Origin: JBDHXE01 sp035445085
GTDB lineage: Bacteria; Bacteroidota; Ignavibacteria; Kapaibacteriales; UBA2268
Reading direction: 5' to 3'
Assembly: GCA_035445085.1 (NCBI GenBank)
Contig: DAOMQA010000009.1
Location: 1 to 64,000 of the forward strand
DNA length: 64,000 bases
Positions 45,446-54,063 of the stretch are shown here, in pieces. The notes under the pieces were generated by a model, which ran no database searches, had not been told where the DNA came from, and saw nothing but the letters and a program-made list of their open reading frames with translations. A program made the translations under genes and the position numbers. Positions within the stretch are counted from its first letter, which is position 1; every line of letters starts with the position of its first letter.

Positions 45446-46546
45446 ATGAGAATTTTTAATTATATACTATTAACCTTAATTGCTTTTCTAAGCATAGCTT
45501 GCGTACAAACACCACAAGTTGTTGACTTAGGTAAGGATATTACTTGTAAAAGTGGTGATATCATTGTTGTTTGCGAAGGATTAATGGGTTACGATAATTC
45601 TGATTTAAGTGTCCTCGAGGTGAATACGGGGCTATCAAGTAATAATTACTTCACTAATAACAACCCTAAGTCAGCCTTGGGCGATACTGCTAATGATGCA
45701 CTGCTTAAAGGGGATACTCTTATTGTTTGTTCTACGGGTGCTTCGTTTGTCAATTTTATTAATATAGAAAATGGGAAATCAGAAAAAATCATTTTATTGC
45801 CTGCAGACTGTAAGCCAAGAAAAATGGCTTTACTAAATGATTCTATTTTAGCTATGACTGATTTAATCAAGAGTCGTCTATTATTAATAAATATTAATCA
45901 AGATTCAGTTGTTAATTGGATAAGTGTTGGACCTCAACCTGAGGGAGTAGCAATTTATAATAATTTCATATTTACATCTAATTCTGCTTACGGGGACTTT
46001 AATTATAAACATCCTGATGCTCATACAATTTCTGTCGTTGATTTAAGACTAAAAAAAGAAATTCAAAAAATTCAAACAGGAATAAACCCAATTGAGATTC
46101 TGGTTAATGATGTGAATAAGAAAATGTATGTAGCTTACATTCATCTTCCCTCTAAAGTAGATTCAATGGGAGGAATCATAGAATACGACCTGCAAACGTT
46201 TGAAAAGTTAAGAGAATGGCGCTGCTACCCACGTTCATTATCATTGAATAAAAATAAGGGTGAATTATTTTATATTAATCAAATGAATGGTAAAAATGGG
46301 TATTGGAAAGGGGTGTCTAAGATTGACCTGATAAGTGGGGATACCAAGCACTTAATCGAAAATAAAAGCAATGATATATGGTATGGCTTAAATATTGACG
46401 ATTTAGATGGCTCTATTTGGATAGCTAATGCAAAAAATCATATAAATAATGGCGAAGCATTAATGTATGCTAACAATGAGTATACTTCGCCAAAATATAG
46501 ATTTGAAACATCTATCAACCCAAATAAATTTATATTTATCAAGTAA
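45446..46546 (+). CDS. Beta-propeller lipoprotein (YncE/DUF5074-like)
   Basis: 366 aa. The signal peptide ends in a lipobox (LSIAC, Cys near 19), so it is a lipoprotein. The rest is built of repeated short beta blades (LLNDSILAMTD, SVGPQPEGVAIYNN, ISVVDLRLKKEIQKIQTG, NPIEILVNDVNKKMYVAY), typical of YncE-type seven-bladed propellers. In Bacteroidota such lipoproteins often accompany TonB-dependent receptors, but none is next to it here. It is probably involved in binding at the envelope. It converges on buk with a 4-bp gap. Confidence 0.78.
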   Translation: MRIFNYILLTLIAFLSIACVQTPQVVDLGKDITCKSGDIIVVCEGLMGYDNSDLSVLEVNTGLSSNNYFTNNNPKSALGDTANDALLKGDTLIVCSTGASFVNFINIENGKSEKIILLPADCKPRKMALLNDSILAMTDLIKSRLLLININQDSVVNWISVGPQPEGVAIYNNFIFTSNSAYGDFNYKHPDAHTISVVDLRLKKEIQKIQTGINPIEILVNDVNKKMYVAYIHLPSKVDSMGGIIEYDLQTFEKLREWRCYPRSLSLNKNKGELFYINQMNGKNGYWKGVSKIDLISGDTKHLIENKSNDIWYGLNIDDLDGSIWIANAKNHINNGEALMYANNEYTSPKYRFETSINPNKFIFIK

Positions 46547-46550
46547 AGGC

Positions 46551-47621
46551 TTAATTATATTCTTTTATTTCTAATTCCCCTTTACTGGCATAATAAAGAC
46601 CTTCAGCCAAAGCTTTTAGCTCATCTTCTCCGGGATAAATATATACAGGAGCAATAAATGCTACTCTATTTTTAATCCAGTTAGAAATTAGTTCAGAATA
46701 TGCAATACCACCAGTGATAATTATTCCATCAAGTTGCCCACTAACAACGGTTGCAAGGGAGCCAATTTCTTTTGCTATCTGATAAGACATTGCTTCGTAG
46801 ACTTTACTTGCTTGCTCGTTTCCATCTTCAATCATCTTTTCTACTTCCGTTGCACTATTTGTGCCGAGATATGCCACCATTCCCCCACCTCCGACTAACA
46901 TTTTTCTAAGATGATGAAGTTGGTATTTACCTGAAAAGCATAGCTTAACAAGCCCTCCTGCTGGCAGAGAGCCACTTCTTTCCGGCGAAAATGGACCTTC
47001 GCCGTCTAAACCATTATTAACGTCTATTACTTTGCCATTTTTATGAATACCAACACTAATACCGCCACCAAGATGTGCAACAATTAATGTTAATTCATTA
47101 TAATTCTTATTATTCTCACGTGCAAACCTTCTGGCAACTGCCTTTTGATTTAGTGCATGGAAAATACTTAGCCGTGGCAATTCTGGTCTACCAGAAAATC
47201 GGGCTATATCTTCCATTTCGTCTACTACAACTGGATCGACAATGTATGACTGATTTTCTTTGCCTACTGATTGGGCTATTTCATAAGCGATGATAGCACC
47301 AAGATTAGAAGCATGTTCGCCAATTGGACTATGGCGTAAGTCATTTAACATCCTTTGGTTTACACGATAAACACCACCAGATATTGGTTTCAGTAATCCG
47401 CCTCGCCCTACAAAAGCATCTATATTATTTATATCAAATTTATGCTCTTTTAATTGGTCTAATATTACATTCTTTCTAAACTCGAATTGATCGATAACAC
47501 TCTGATATTGATATAATGTGTCAGTAGAATGTCGCAGAGTTGCCTCAAATATAGATTCTAAATCTTTGAATACTGCAATTTTAGTAGAGGTGGAACCCGG
47601 ATTTATTGTTAAAATTTTCAT
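46551..47621 (-). CDS. buk: Butyrate kinase
   Basis: 356 aa, typical for the acetokinase/butyrate kinase family of the ASKHA fold. It converts butyryl phosphate and ADP to butyrate and ATP, or acts on branched-chain acids. Motifs: ILTINPGSTSTKIAVF at the N-terminus, VAHLGGGISVGIHKNGKVID in the middle, and IIITGGIAYSE near the end. Shorter than acetate kinase (about 400 aa) and with the Buk-type start. It lies 9 bp downstream of ptb and forms a ptb-buk operon. Confidence 0.94.
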   Translation of the reverse strand: MKILTINPGSTSTKIAVFKDLESIFEATLRHSTDTLYQYQSVIDQFEFRKNVILDQLKEHKFDINNIDAFVGRGGLLKPISGGVYRVNQRMLNDLRHSPIGEHASNLGAIIAYEIAQSVGKENQSYIVDPVVVDEMEDIARFSGRPELPRLSIFHALNQKAVARRFARENNKNYNELTLIVAHLGGGISVGIHKNGKVIDVNNGLDGEGPFSPERSGSLPAGGLVKLCFSGKYQLHHLRKMLVGGGGMVAYLGTNSATEVEKMIEDGNEQASKVYEAMSYQIAKEIGSLATVVSGQLDGIIITGGIAYSELISNWIKNRVAFIAPVYIYPGEDELKALAEGLYYASKGELEIKEYN

Positions 47622-47630
47622 TCTTTGTTC

Positions 47631-48527
47631 TTAGTGTGATGCCGCAAGTGCTATTGACATTAATTTACTTCTATCTGAGTCAGCTCGTGAAGTTAAAACT
47701 ATTGGAACAGTAGCTCCAAGAATTACAGCGGCAACAGTTGCTTTCGCAAAGTATGTGAAACTTTTATAGAGTGCATTAGCTACCTCTATATTAGGAGCAA
47801 ATATTAAATCAGCATCGCCAGCAACTTCACTTTGTATAGACTTATGTTCGGCAGCTTCTTTAGAGATTGCATTATCAAACGCTAAAGGTCCATCTATAAT
47901 ACAGCCTTTAATTTGATGCCTTTTATTCATCATTGTAATTGCAGCGGCCTCTATTGTCGTTTGCATTTTGGAATTTACTCCTTCGATAGCTGCGATTACT
48001 GCAATTTTAGGGGTGTCAATTCCTAATGTATGTAAGCACTTTATTGAATTTTTAAGAATAGATATTTTTTCATTAAAGTCTGGTGCAATATTTTGAGCTG
48101 CATCTGTAAGCGCTATTAGTTTATGATAAGATTCTAATTCAAAGAAACCAATATGTGAAAGCAAATCCCCACTTCTTAATCCGCTTTCTTTGTTTAAGAT
48201 TGCTCTAAGAAAATCTGCGGTCGAAACTAAGCCTTTCATTAGTATATCGGCTCTGCCTTCTCGCACTTCTTTCACTGCTAATATTGAGGATTTAGAAGGA
48301 ATTGACTCATCTATTATATTATAGTTTGATACATCAAAATTTATCAATTTAGCAATTTCTAAAATTTTACTTTTGTCGCCAATTAAGATAGGATTTACTA
48401 AATCTTGATGAACAGCAGCTTGGATAGCTGATAACACAGCATCGTCTTCTGCAGCTGCAACTGCAATATTTTTTTTACCTTTACTCTTTGCTAATTCAAT
48501 AAACGTATCTAATTTTTTTATTTCCAT
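47631..48527 (-). CDS. ptb: Phosphate butyryltransferase
   Basis: 298 aa. It exchanges the CoA of butyryl-CoA (or isobutyryl/isovaleryl-CoA) with phosphate. The family motifs are seen in IAVAAAEDDAVLSAIQAA, REGRADILMKGLVSTADFLRA and LSHIGFFE. Its length fits Ptb and the adjacent buk supports it over phosphate acetyltransferase. With IcmF and the E1 enzyme elsewhere in the window it could form a branched-chain acid route ending in ATP formation. Confidence 0.93.
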   Translation of the reverse strand: MEIKKLDTFIELAKSKGKKNIAVAAAEDDAVLSAIQAAVHQDLVNPILIGDKSKILEIAKLINFDVSNYNIIDESIPSKSSILAVKEVREGRADILMKGLVSTADFLRAILNKESGLRSGDLLSHIGFFELESYHKLIALTDAAQNIAPDFNEKISILKNSIKCLHTLGIDTPKIAVIAAIEGVNSKMQTTIEAAAITMMNKRHQIKGCIIDGPLAFDNAISKEAAEHKSIQSEVAGDADLIFAPNIEVANALYKSFTYFAKATVAAVILGATVPIVLTSRADSDRSKLMSIALAASH

Positions 48528-48581
48528 AGTGTAGTTACAATTTTATATTTTCTTTTTATATATTAATTATCAATGCAGTAA

Positions 48582-48589
48582 CAAATGTA
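48582..48589 (-). promoter_or_regulatory. Candidate -7 element of the ptb-buk operon
   Basis: Minus-strand TACATTTG (TAnnTTTG), 54 nt upstream of the ptb ATG at 48527, in the divergent gap. Confidence 0.45.
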
Positions 48590-48640
48590 TACAAATTGTT
48601 GAATTTATGAAAAGAAAAATTCATTAATTTTAGAAATTCA

Positions 48641-48648
48641 TAATTTTG
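48641..48648 (+). promoter_or_regulatory. Candidate -7 element of the phosphodiesterase gene
   Basis: TAATTTTG (TAnnTTTG) in the divergent gap, about 82 nt upstream of the ATG at 48731. Confidence 0.45.
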
Positions 48649-48730
48649 CAAACTAACGAGTAAAATTATTATTAAATTTTAATTTAAATTCAATTAAGTT
48701 TGTAACAATTTTAATTAGTATAGATAAATA

Positions 48731-49951
48731 ATGAGTAAATACTTTGTTAATATATTTCTAATCTTGCTTTGCTTACTTTCAAATATTTCTTGCTTATTTG
48801 CGAATAATAGCAATGCGATACTTTTAATATCCTTAGACGGTTTTAGGTATGATTATATTGACCGAGGTCTTACGCCTAATATGAGTAAGTTTGCAGATGA
48901 AGGCGTTAGAACACAATATTTGCAATCTTCTTATCCAACTTCAACATTTCCCAATCACATATCTATAGTTACGGGCTTATACCCGAAAAACCATGGTATT
49001 ATTGCCAATAATTTTGTAGATTATTCAATTAATGAGAGATTTTCTATTCGTGATACTAATGCTGTAAGAAACTCAAAGTGGTATCCGAAAGAAACATTTT
49101 GGGAAACTTGTAAGAAAAATAATATCATTAGTGCTTCATATTTTTGGGCTGGAAGTGAGTTGAACGACACTTCAAGAAACCCTAATTATTATCAGAGATA
49201 TGACTCAAAGAGAGACTACTTAGAAAGAGTAGATGGTGTTCTGAAGTGGTTAGACTTGCCTATTGACAAGCGGCCGCAATTTATTAGCTTATACTTTGAT
49301 GCTGCCGATACCTACGGGCATAGTTTTGGAACGGAATCAAAAGAATTAAATACTGCTATTCATATCTTAGATTCAGTATTAAATTATTTGTTCATAGGTT
49401 TAAAGCAAAGAGGATTATACGACAAGCTAAATATTATTATAGTATCAGACCACGGAATGACTAATCTATCTAAGAGTAAGCTTATAAATTTAGAGACAAT
49501 AATTCCGGAAGAGTATGCCGATATTGTTAATCATACTGCATATTGCTTTGTGCAACCGAAGGAAAATTATGAGCAAAAGGTTAAAGAGTTGCTTGAAAAG
49601 CATAAGTTACATTATCAGTTTTATGATAGAGACAGTATTCCCGAAAGATACAACTTCCGTAATAATAAGCGTATAAGCAAAATCTTTATAATGGCTGACT
49701 GTGGATGGGCTTTGACCTATAATCAAAAATGGGATAATAAATATCAAGGTACACATGGATACGATAATCAATGGAGTGATATGCTCGGTTTTATGATAGC
49801 CAAAGGACCAGACTTTAAGAGCAATTATAAAAGTGCTGGTATATTAAATATTGATATTTATCCGTTAATGCTAAAAATATTGAACTTGAATACAGATAAT
49901 AAAATTGATGGTAAACTTGAACGAATAATACATTTATTAAAAAATAAATAA
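48731..49951 (+). CDS. Nucleotide pyrophosphatase/phosphodiesterase (ENPP-like, alkaline phosphatase superfamily)
   Basis: 406 aa. Signal-peptide-like N-terminus, then metal-site LISLDGFRYDYI (D36), the nucleophile region SSYPTSTFPNHISIVTG (Thr at about 72), FDAADTYGHSFG and IIVSDHGM with later GTHGYDN. These are the Zn ligands and active-site Thr of secreted ENPP enzymes, which cut nucleotide or lipid phosphodiesters in the periplasm or at the surface. The exact substrate is unknown. The repeat protein gene follows after 1 bp. Confidence 0.9.
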   Translation: MSKYFVNIFLILLCLLSNISCLFANNSNAILLISLDGFRYDYIDRGLTPNMSKFADEGVRTQYLQSSYPTSTFPNHISIVTGLYPKNHGIIANNFVDYSINERFSIRDTNAVRNSKWYPKETFWETCKKNNIISASYFWAGSELNDTSRNPNYYQRYDSKRDYLERVDGVLKWLDLPIDKRPQFISLYFDAADTYGHSFGTESKELNTAIHILDSVLNYLFIGLKQRGLYDKLNIIIVSDHGMTNLSKSKLINLETIIPEEYADIVNHTAYCFVQPKENYEQKVKELLEKHKLHYQFYDRDSIPERYNFRNNKRISKIFIMADCGWALTYNQKWDNKYQGTHGYDNQWSDMLGFMIAKGPDFKSNYKSAGILNIDIYPLMLKILNLNTDNKIDGKLERIIHLLKNK

Positions 49952-49952
49952 A

Positions 49953-52241
49953 ATGCACATTAGAACAATTATAATTATTTTACTATTAACTAATATTTCA
50001 ATTTTCTCGGAGAATAAAGTATCTGAAAGTAAGATTGAAACTATATTGCATACGTATAACTATCAGGTACATGACTTAAGTATACCAAAGGATAGATTAT
50101 TTTTATATCCTAATAGATTAAAGATATTTGATGATTATCTGAATACCCCGCTTAGTGCTTTTCCAAAGATGAGTGCTTTAGCAGATAAATTGAGTAATAG
50201 CTACACTCCTGAACTAATAAAGGAGGCTTTAAAGATAGTAGGAGTTCAAGCTGTCAAAGAGATTCCTTTAAATGTAGCTATATCTACTAGTATTATGAAT
50301 TATGAATTAGGGAATAATATTGATACATTATTAGACTTTCAATCAAGTTTAATATTAAGACCATACTTAAATATCTTCATTAATGCTCAAAGTATGATTA
50401 TTAAAGATGTTTTGCAAAAAGATAACACCACAAGCAGATATTTAAGAGGATTTACAAAGGATTTATTGAGTATCATTAATAATGAAAATAATTCTTATAA
50501 GAGCGAAGATTTTAACCAATATGCAAATATATTGCAATATACTGCAATTTTTGAAATTGCGTATAACCTATATATGCAATTACAAAATTTAAATGAAAGG
50601 TTGATGATGTTGCCAGATGCTACTAAGAGCAGCGCTAAGACCAATATCATTAATACTAAATACGGCAAGATAGCTATTGGTAGTGTGGGAAATGATGAAT
50701 ATACAGGTAATTTTATAGCTATTATTGATTTGGGTGGCGACGACACTTATAATTTAGAGCAATTTGATAATCAGTCGGCATATTTCGCTCCAGTGAGGTT
50801 TATTATTGATTTTGATGGCAATGATAAATATTATGGTAAAGATTATAATTTAGGTTCTGGGTACTTTGGTATTAATTATATTATAGATTATAAAGGCAAT
50901 GATAGCTATAAGGCAGATAATTTTTCAGTAGCAAGTGCTATTTGTGGTGTAGGCTTAATAGAAGATAGCGAAGGTAATGATAAATATATTAATAAGAATT
51001 TTGGAATAGCTGCTTCATTTATGGGGGTCGCTATTTTGAATGACAAGAAAGGAGATGATACATACGAATCAGCTAATTTTAGCCAGTCCTTTAGTACTAC
51101 ATTGGGAATGTCTATACTAAGAGATAATGACGGCAATGATAAGTATATAAATAATGAATCTAATGGCGGTAAATTTTTACAAGCATCAAGCATAGGTAAT
51201 GAGGTGTCCGGTGCTGCTGGGCTGTCGCTTTTAATCGATAAATATGGAGATGATTATTATCAAGCAAAATATAAATCGCAGTCTTTTGCCACAAATAATG
51301 GAATATCTATATTGAAAGATTATAGTGGTGATGATACCTATAAATCCCTGATATATTCGCAAGCATCGAGCCAATACAATTCTTTGGCTCTACTCAATGA
51401 TGTTGAGGGAAATGATAAATACTTGCAACCTTTTGGCAATCAATCTAATTCACGAGCTTATGCTTATAGTATGTTCTTTGATGAACAAGGGAGTGATTAT
51501 TATATCGAATCTAAAAATGAACTAAATCAAACTTATGTATCTTTATTTTTTGATACTATCGGAAAGGATACGTTGGTCTACAATATTAATTATATGCCTA
51601 ATAGCGAGAATTATACCCCAGCGTTAGGGCTATTAAAATCAACATCAGTTGATTTATATCTTGCGAGTACTTTAGATAGCACTTCTGTTGATAGAATATT
51701 GCAACTAAACGACAAAATAATAAAGCCAGAATATAGCAAAGAACTATCTAAAGCCTTAGAATTGTATGTGAACGATACTCTGCTTTTTGAGCAGATAGAG
51801 CAAGAGTTAAATAAATTAAGTGTATCTGATTTAGCGGTTTTTGCATATCATTATGTTGTTAAAGCAAAAAATAATAATTTAGAACAAGCAACGATGAGTT
51901 TTCTTCATAAAGGGAATGAATTTATCAGTAAATCAACTATAGAAGCGATACTTGTCAACCCCGCATTAAAATCTGAATTATTATTAGAACTTGTAAACTC
52001 GGATATAGATATATTATATAAGAAGTTGTTAGCTGAGAAATTCTTATCAACCAACTTTAATCAACAAAGCACAAAGGAATTTAGAAAAGGCATTATCGAA
52101 TTACCAAAGGAATTAAAATTACTAATCTACCCTGCTATTAAAAATAATCGTTTAAGTAAATCGATGAAGAATAAAATTAAAGACATTATTAAAAATGAAA
52201 AAGATTTAGAGCTAAAAAAAATATTACAAGATGAAAAATAA
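49953..52241 (+). CDS. Secreted protein with about ten G(N/D)D-Y repeats
   Basis: 762 aa. Signal peptide (1-19). A helical N-terminal part (20 to about 250) is followed, from about residue 255 to 540, by ten tandem repeats of about 26 residues with the pattern G-(D/N)-D-x-Y, a variable stretch often with Q, then G---L-D (GGDDTYNLEQ, DGNDKYYGK, KGNDSYKAD, EGNDKYINK, KGDDTYESA, DGNDKYINN, YGDDYYQAK, SGDDTYKSL, EGNDKYLQP). One repeat has a 12-residue insert. The C-terminal 220 residues are helical. This looks like a beta-solenoid with Asp-rich turns, perhaps binding calcium, but the role is unknown. gmk overlaps its end by 11 nt. Confidence 0.8.
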   Translation: MHIRTIIIILLLTNISIFSENKVSESKIETILHTYNYQVHDLSIPKDRLFLYPNRLKIFDDYLNTPLSAFPKMSALADKLSNSYTPELIKEALKIVGVQAVKEIPLNVAISTSIMNYELGNNIDTLLDFQSSLILRPYLNIFINAQSMIIKDVLQKDNTTSRYLRGFTKDLLSIINNENNSYKSEDFNQYANILQYTAIFEIAYNLYMQLQNLNERLMMLPDATKSSAKTNIINTKYGKIAIGSVGNDEYTGNFIAIIDLGGDDTYNLEQFDNQSAYFAPVRFIIDFDGNDKYYGKDYNLGSGYFGINYIIDYKGNDSYKADNFSVASAICGVGLIEDSEGNDKYINKNFGIAASFMGVAILNDKKGDDTYESANFSQSFSTTLGMSILRDNDGNDKYINNESNGGKFLQASSIGNEVSGAAGLSLLIDKYGDDYYQAKYKSQSFATNNGISILKDYSGDDTYKSLIYSQASSQYNSLALLNDVEGNDKYLQPFGNQSNSRAYAYSMFFDEQGSDYYIESKNELNQTYVSLFFDTIGKDTLVYNINYMPNSENYTPALGLLKSTSVDLYLASTLDSTSVDRILQLNDKIIKPEYSKELSKALELYVNDTLLFEQIEQELNKLSVSDLAVFAYHYVVKAKNNNLEQATMSFLHKGNEFISKSTIEAILVNPALKSELLLELVNSDIDILYKKLLAEKFLSTNFNQQSTKEFRKGIIELPKELKLLIYPAIKNNRLSKSMKNKIKDIIKNEKDLELKKILQDEK

Positions 52242-52797
52242 AAAGTTTTTAGTACTATCATCGCCAAGCGGTGGCGGTAAAACTACTGTAGCAAAATATT
52301 TGATGGATTTATTTCCAAGTATAAGTTTTTCTATTTCAGCAACTACACGCAATAAACGCCCAAATGAAATAGATGGTAAAGACTATTATTTTCTTAGTAA
52401 GGCAGAATTTCAGTCCAAAATAGATAAAAATGAACTGATAGAATATGAAGAGATATTCTCTAACTATTATGGTACTTTAGTAAGTGAATTAGTCAGAGCA
52501 AAAGATAACGGACAAATTTTATTATTCGATATTGATGTAAAAGGTGCTTTCTCTATCAAGAAATACTTTCCAGAAGAGGCATTATTGATCTTTTTGGCGC
52601 CACCAGATTATAAGATATTAGAGCAAAGGCTAAGAGATAGGAATACCGAGAGTGAAGAACAATTGCAAAAGAGGATGGAGCGTGTAAAGTCAGAAATGGA
52701 ACAAGCAGATATGTTTGACTATGTAATTGTTAATGATGTTTTAGATAATACATTGCAAAGTGTAAAAAAAATTATGGAAAATGATTTTTTTAATTAA
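52231..52797 (+). CDS. gmk: Guanylate kinase
   Basis: 188 aa, typical for Gmk, which phosphorylates GMP to GDP. The P-loop is SSPSGGGKTTV (residues 8-18); SISATTRNKRPNEIDGKDYYF is the GMP-binding segment; RLRDRNTESEEQLQKRM is the lid region. The ATG lies within the last codons of the repeat-protein gene (11-nt overlap), so it is probably translated from the same message. Confidence 0.96.
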   Translation: MKNKKFLVLSSPSGGGKTTVAKYLMDLFPSISFSISATTRNKRPNEIDGKDYYFLSKAEFQSKIDKNELIEYEEIFSNYYGTLVSELVRAKDNGQILLFDIDVKGAFSIKKYFPEEALLIFLAPPDYKILEQRLRDRNTESEEQLQKRMERVKSEMEQADMFDYVIVNDVLDNTLQSVKKIMENDFFN

Positions 52798-52902
52798 AAT
52801 AATGTAATTATTTTAAAATAGATTTTACTTATCTTCGATACTTTCAAAAAATGATTTACAAAAATTGAAAAACTAAGAAAGAAATTTTAATTGGAGGTTA
52901 AA

Positions 52903-53142
52903 ATGTTTTGGACACCAGAATTAGCAACAACATTAGAAGATGCGCCATGGCCAGCTACTAAAGAAGAATTAATAGACTATGCTAATAGAGCAGGTTGCCC
53001 GCAACAAGTAATTGACAATCTTGCAGAATTAGAAGATAATGACGAATTAATTGAAGGTATGGAAGACCTTTGGCCAGAATATGAAGATATGATGAACGAA
53101 GAGTATTTCTATAACGACGATGAAGAAGAACAGTATTTTTAA
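52903..53142 (+). CDS. Small acidic DUF2795-like protein
   Basis: 79 aa from ATG 52903, with GGAGG 7 nt upstream. Residues about 10-45 (LEDAPWPATKEELIDYANRA and a -G-P--V---L segment) fit the DUF2795 pattern. The C-terminus is very acidic and aromatic. The function of the family is not established. It is closely followed by a helical protein gene (24 bp). Confidence 0.78.
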   Translation: MFWTPELATTLEDAPWPATKEELIDYANRAGCPQQVIDNLAELEDNDELIEGMEDLWPEYEDMMNEEYFYNDDEEEQYF

Positions 53143-53166
53143 TCAATAATACTAGGAATTTATGTC

Positions 53167-53595
53167 TTGGAATTATCAGAAGATACACAAAAAGTATTAG
53201 AATTTTTAGATAATTATAGCGAAAGCGGTATCAGAAAAAGAAACGATATCGCTTCAATTTTAGAAATAAGTGCTTCTTACAACCTACATACATTATTTAA
53301 TAATATCGTATTTACAGGTAAATCTATCTGGAATCTTTTTCTGAAAATTAGGAAAATTGATCCAAATCAGCAAGAGGGTAGCCATTTAATAAGAAATGAG
53401 TTCTCTAAGCAATTAGAAGAGATTATTGTGCTACTTAACGAGCTAATTAATGTAGTTGGTGATGAGCAGTTAAATCAAAGATTTGAAGCTATATATTTTG
53501 TAAATTCAAAGGGTGCGGTCAAAAATCTTATTGATTTAGCCCATGATTTATCTTTAATCAAAGATATTCAAACACAATCAAAAAAAATTAATTAA
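53167..53595 (+). CDS. Hypothetical helical protein
   Basis: 142 aa from TTG 53167; AGGA lies 9 nt upstream, and no in-frame ATG is available. All predicted helices, no signal or membrane segment. Motifs such as LSEDTQKVLEFLDNYSESG and LFNNIVFTGKSIWNLFLKI suggest a conserved small protein in this bacterial group, but I recognise no named family. It sits between the DUF2795-like protein and rpmG. Confidence 0.62.
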   Translation: MELSEDTQKVLEFLDNYSESGIRKRNDIASILEISASYNLHTLFNNIVFTGKSIWNLFLKIRKIDPNQQEGSHLIRNEFSKQLEEIIVLLNELINVVGDEQLNQRFEAIYFVNSKGAVKNLIDLAHDLSLIKDIQTQSKKIN

Positions 53596-53635
53596 AAAGA
53601 ATATAGAATAATTTTTTTAATTAAAATAAATCTCT

Positions 53636-53643
53636 TACTTTTG
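53636..53643 (+). promoter_or_regulatory. Candidate -7 element for rpmG
   Basis: TACTTTTG (TAnnTTTG) about 34 nt upstream of the rpmG ATG at 53678. Confidence 0.5.
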
Positions 53644-53677
53644 TACTCTTATATAAAAATTAATTGGATTAATAGTT

Positions 53678-53857
53678 ATGGCAAAGAAAGAACAAAGAAT
53701 AATTATAACATTGGAATGTACTGAAGCAAAAGCTGCTGGAGTTCCGACATCAAGATATACAACTATGAAAAATCGCCAAAATACTCCAGAAAGATTAGAA
53801 CTTAAAAAATATAATCCATTTATGAAGAAGCATACTGTTCATAAAGAAATTAAGTAA
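53678..53857 (+). CDS. rpmG: 50S ribosomal protein L33
   Basis: 59 aa. The protein begins MAKKEQRIIITLECTEA and continues with RYTTMKNRQNTPERLELKKY and a basic end (KKHTVHKEIK), the pattern of bacterial L33 (large ribosomal subunit). It lacks the two CxxC pairs of the zinc-binding type. It has its own promoter-like site and a strong terminator. Confidence 0.94.
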   Translation: MAKKEQRIIITLECTEAKAAGVPTSRYTTMKNRQNTPERLELKKYNPFMKKHTVHKEIK

Positions 53858-53879
53858 TTTTATCTTATCATAAATTGTT

Positions 53880-53908
53880 AGGGCTATACTTATTATTAAG
53901 ATAGCCCT
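53880..53908 (+). terminator. Rho-independent terminator of rpmG
   Basis: An 11-bp stem with one bulged A (53880-53887 plus 53889-53891, pairing with 53898-53908), 6-nt loop, then ATATTTGTTT. It lies about 22 nt after the stop. Confidence 0.8.
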
Positions 53909-53990
53909 ATATTTGTTTGTATTAATTTGCTTCAAAATAGGCTGTCAATAGTAGTTATGCCATCTATCTTCTTCCAAGTAGTGAATCCCC

Positions 53991-54023
53991 AAAAAGATAG
54001 GCAACCTTTTTAAAGATTGCCTA
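53991..54023 (-). terminator. Rho-independent terminator of icmF
   Basis: Stem 53998-54009 with 54012-54023 (11 pairs, one mismatch, 2-nt loop). Read on the minus strand it follows the icmF stop (54064) by 40 nt and is followed by TCTTTTTGG. Confidence 0.8.
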
Positions 54024-54063
54024 AATATATAAATTGTTATTGTTCTAATAATCCAAGAAATAT

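Noticed and set aside
47631..48527. Phosphate acetyltransferase (Pta)
   Set aside because: Length and pairing with a butyrate-kinase-type gene (356 aa) fit Ptb better.
49953..52241. RTX calcium-toxin repeats
   Set aside because: RTX repeats are nonapeptides (GGxGxDxUx); these units are about 26 residues with G-x-D-x-Y and lack the RTX spacing.
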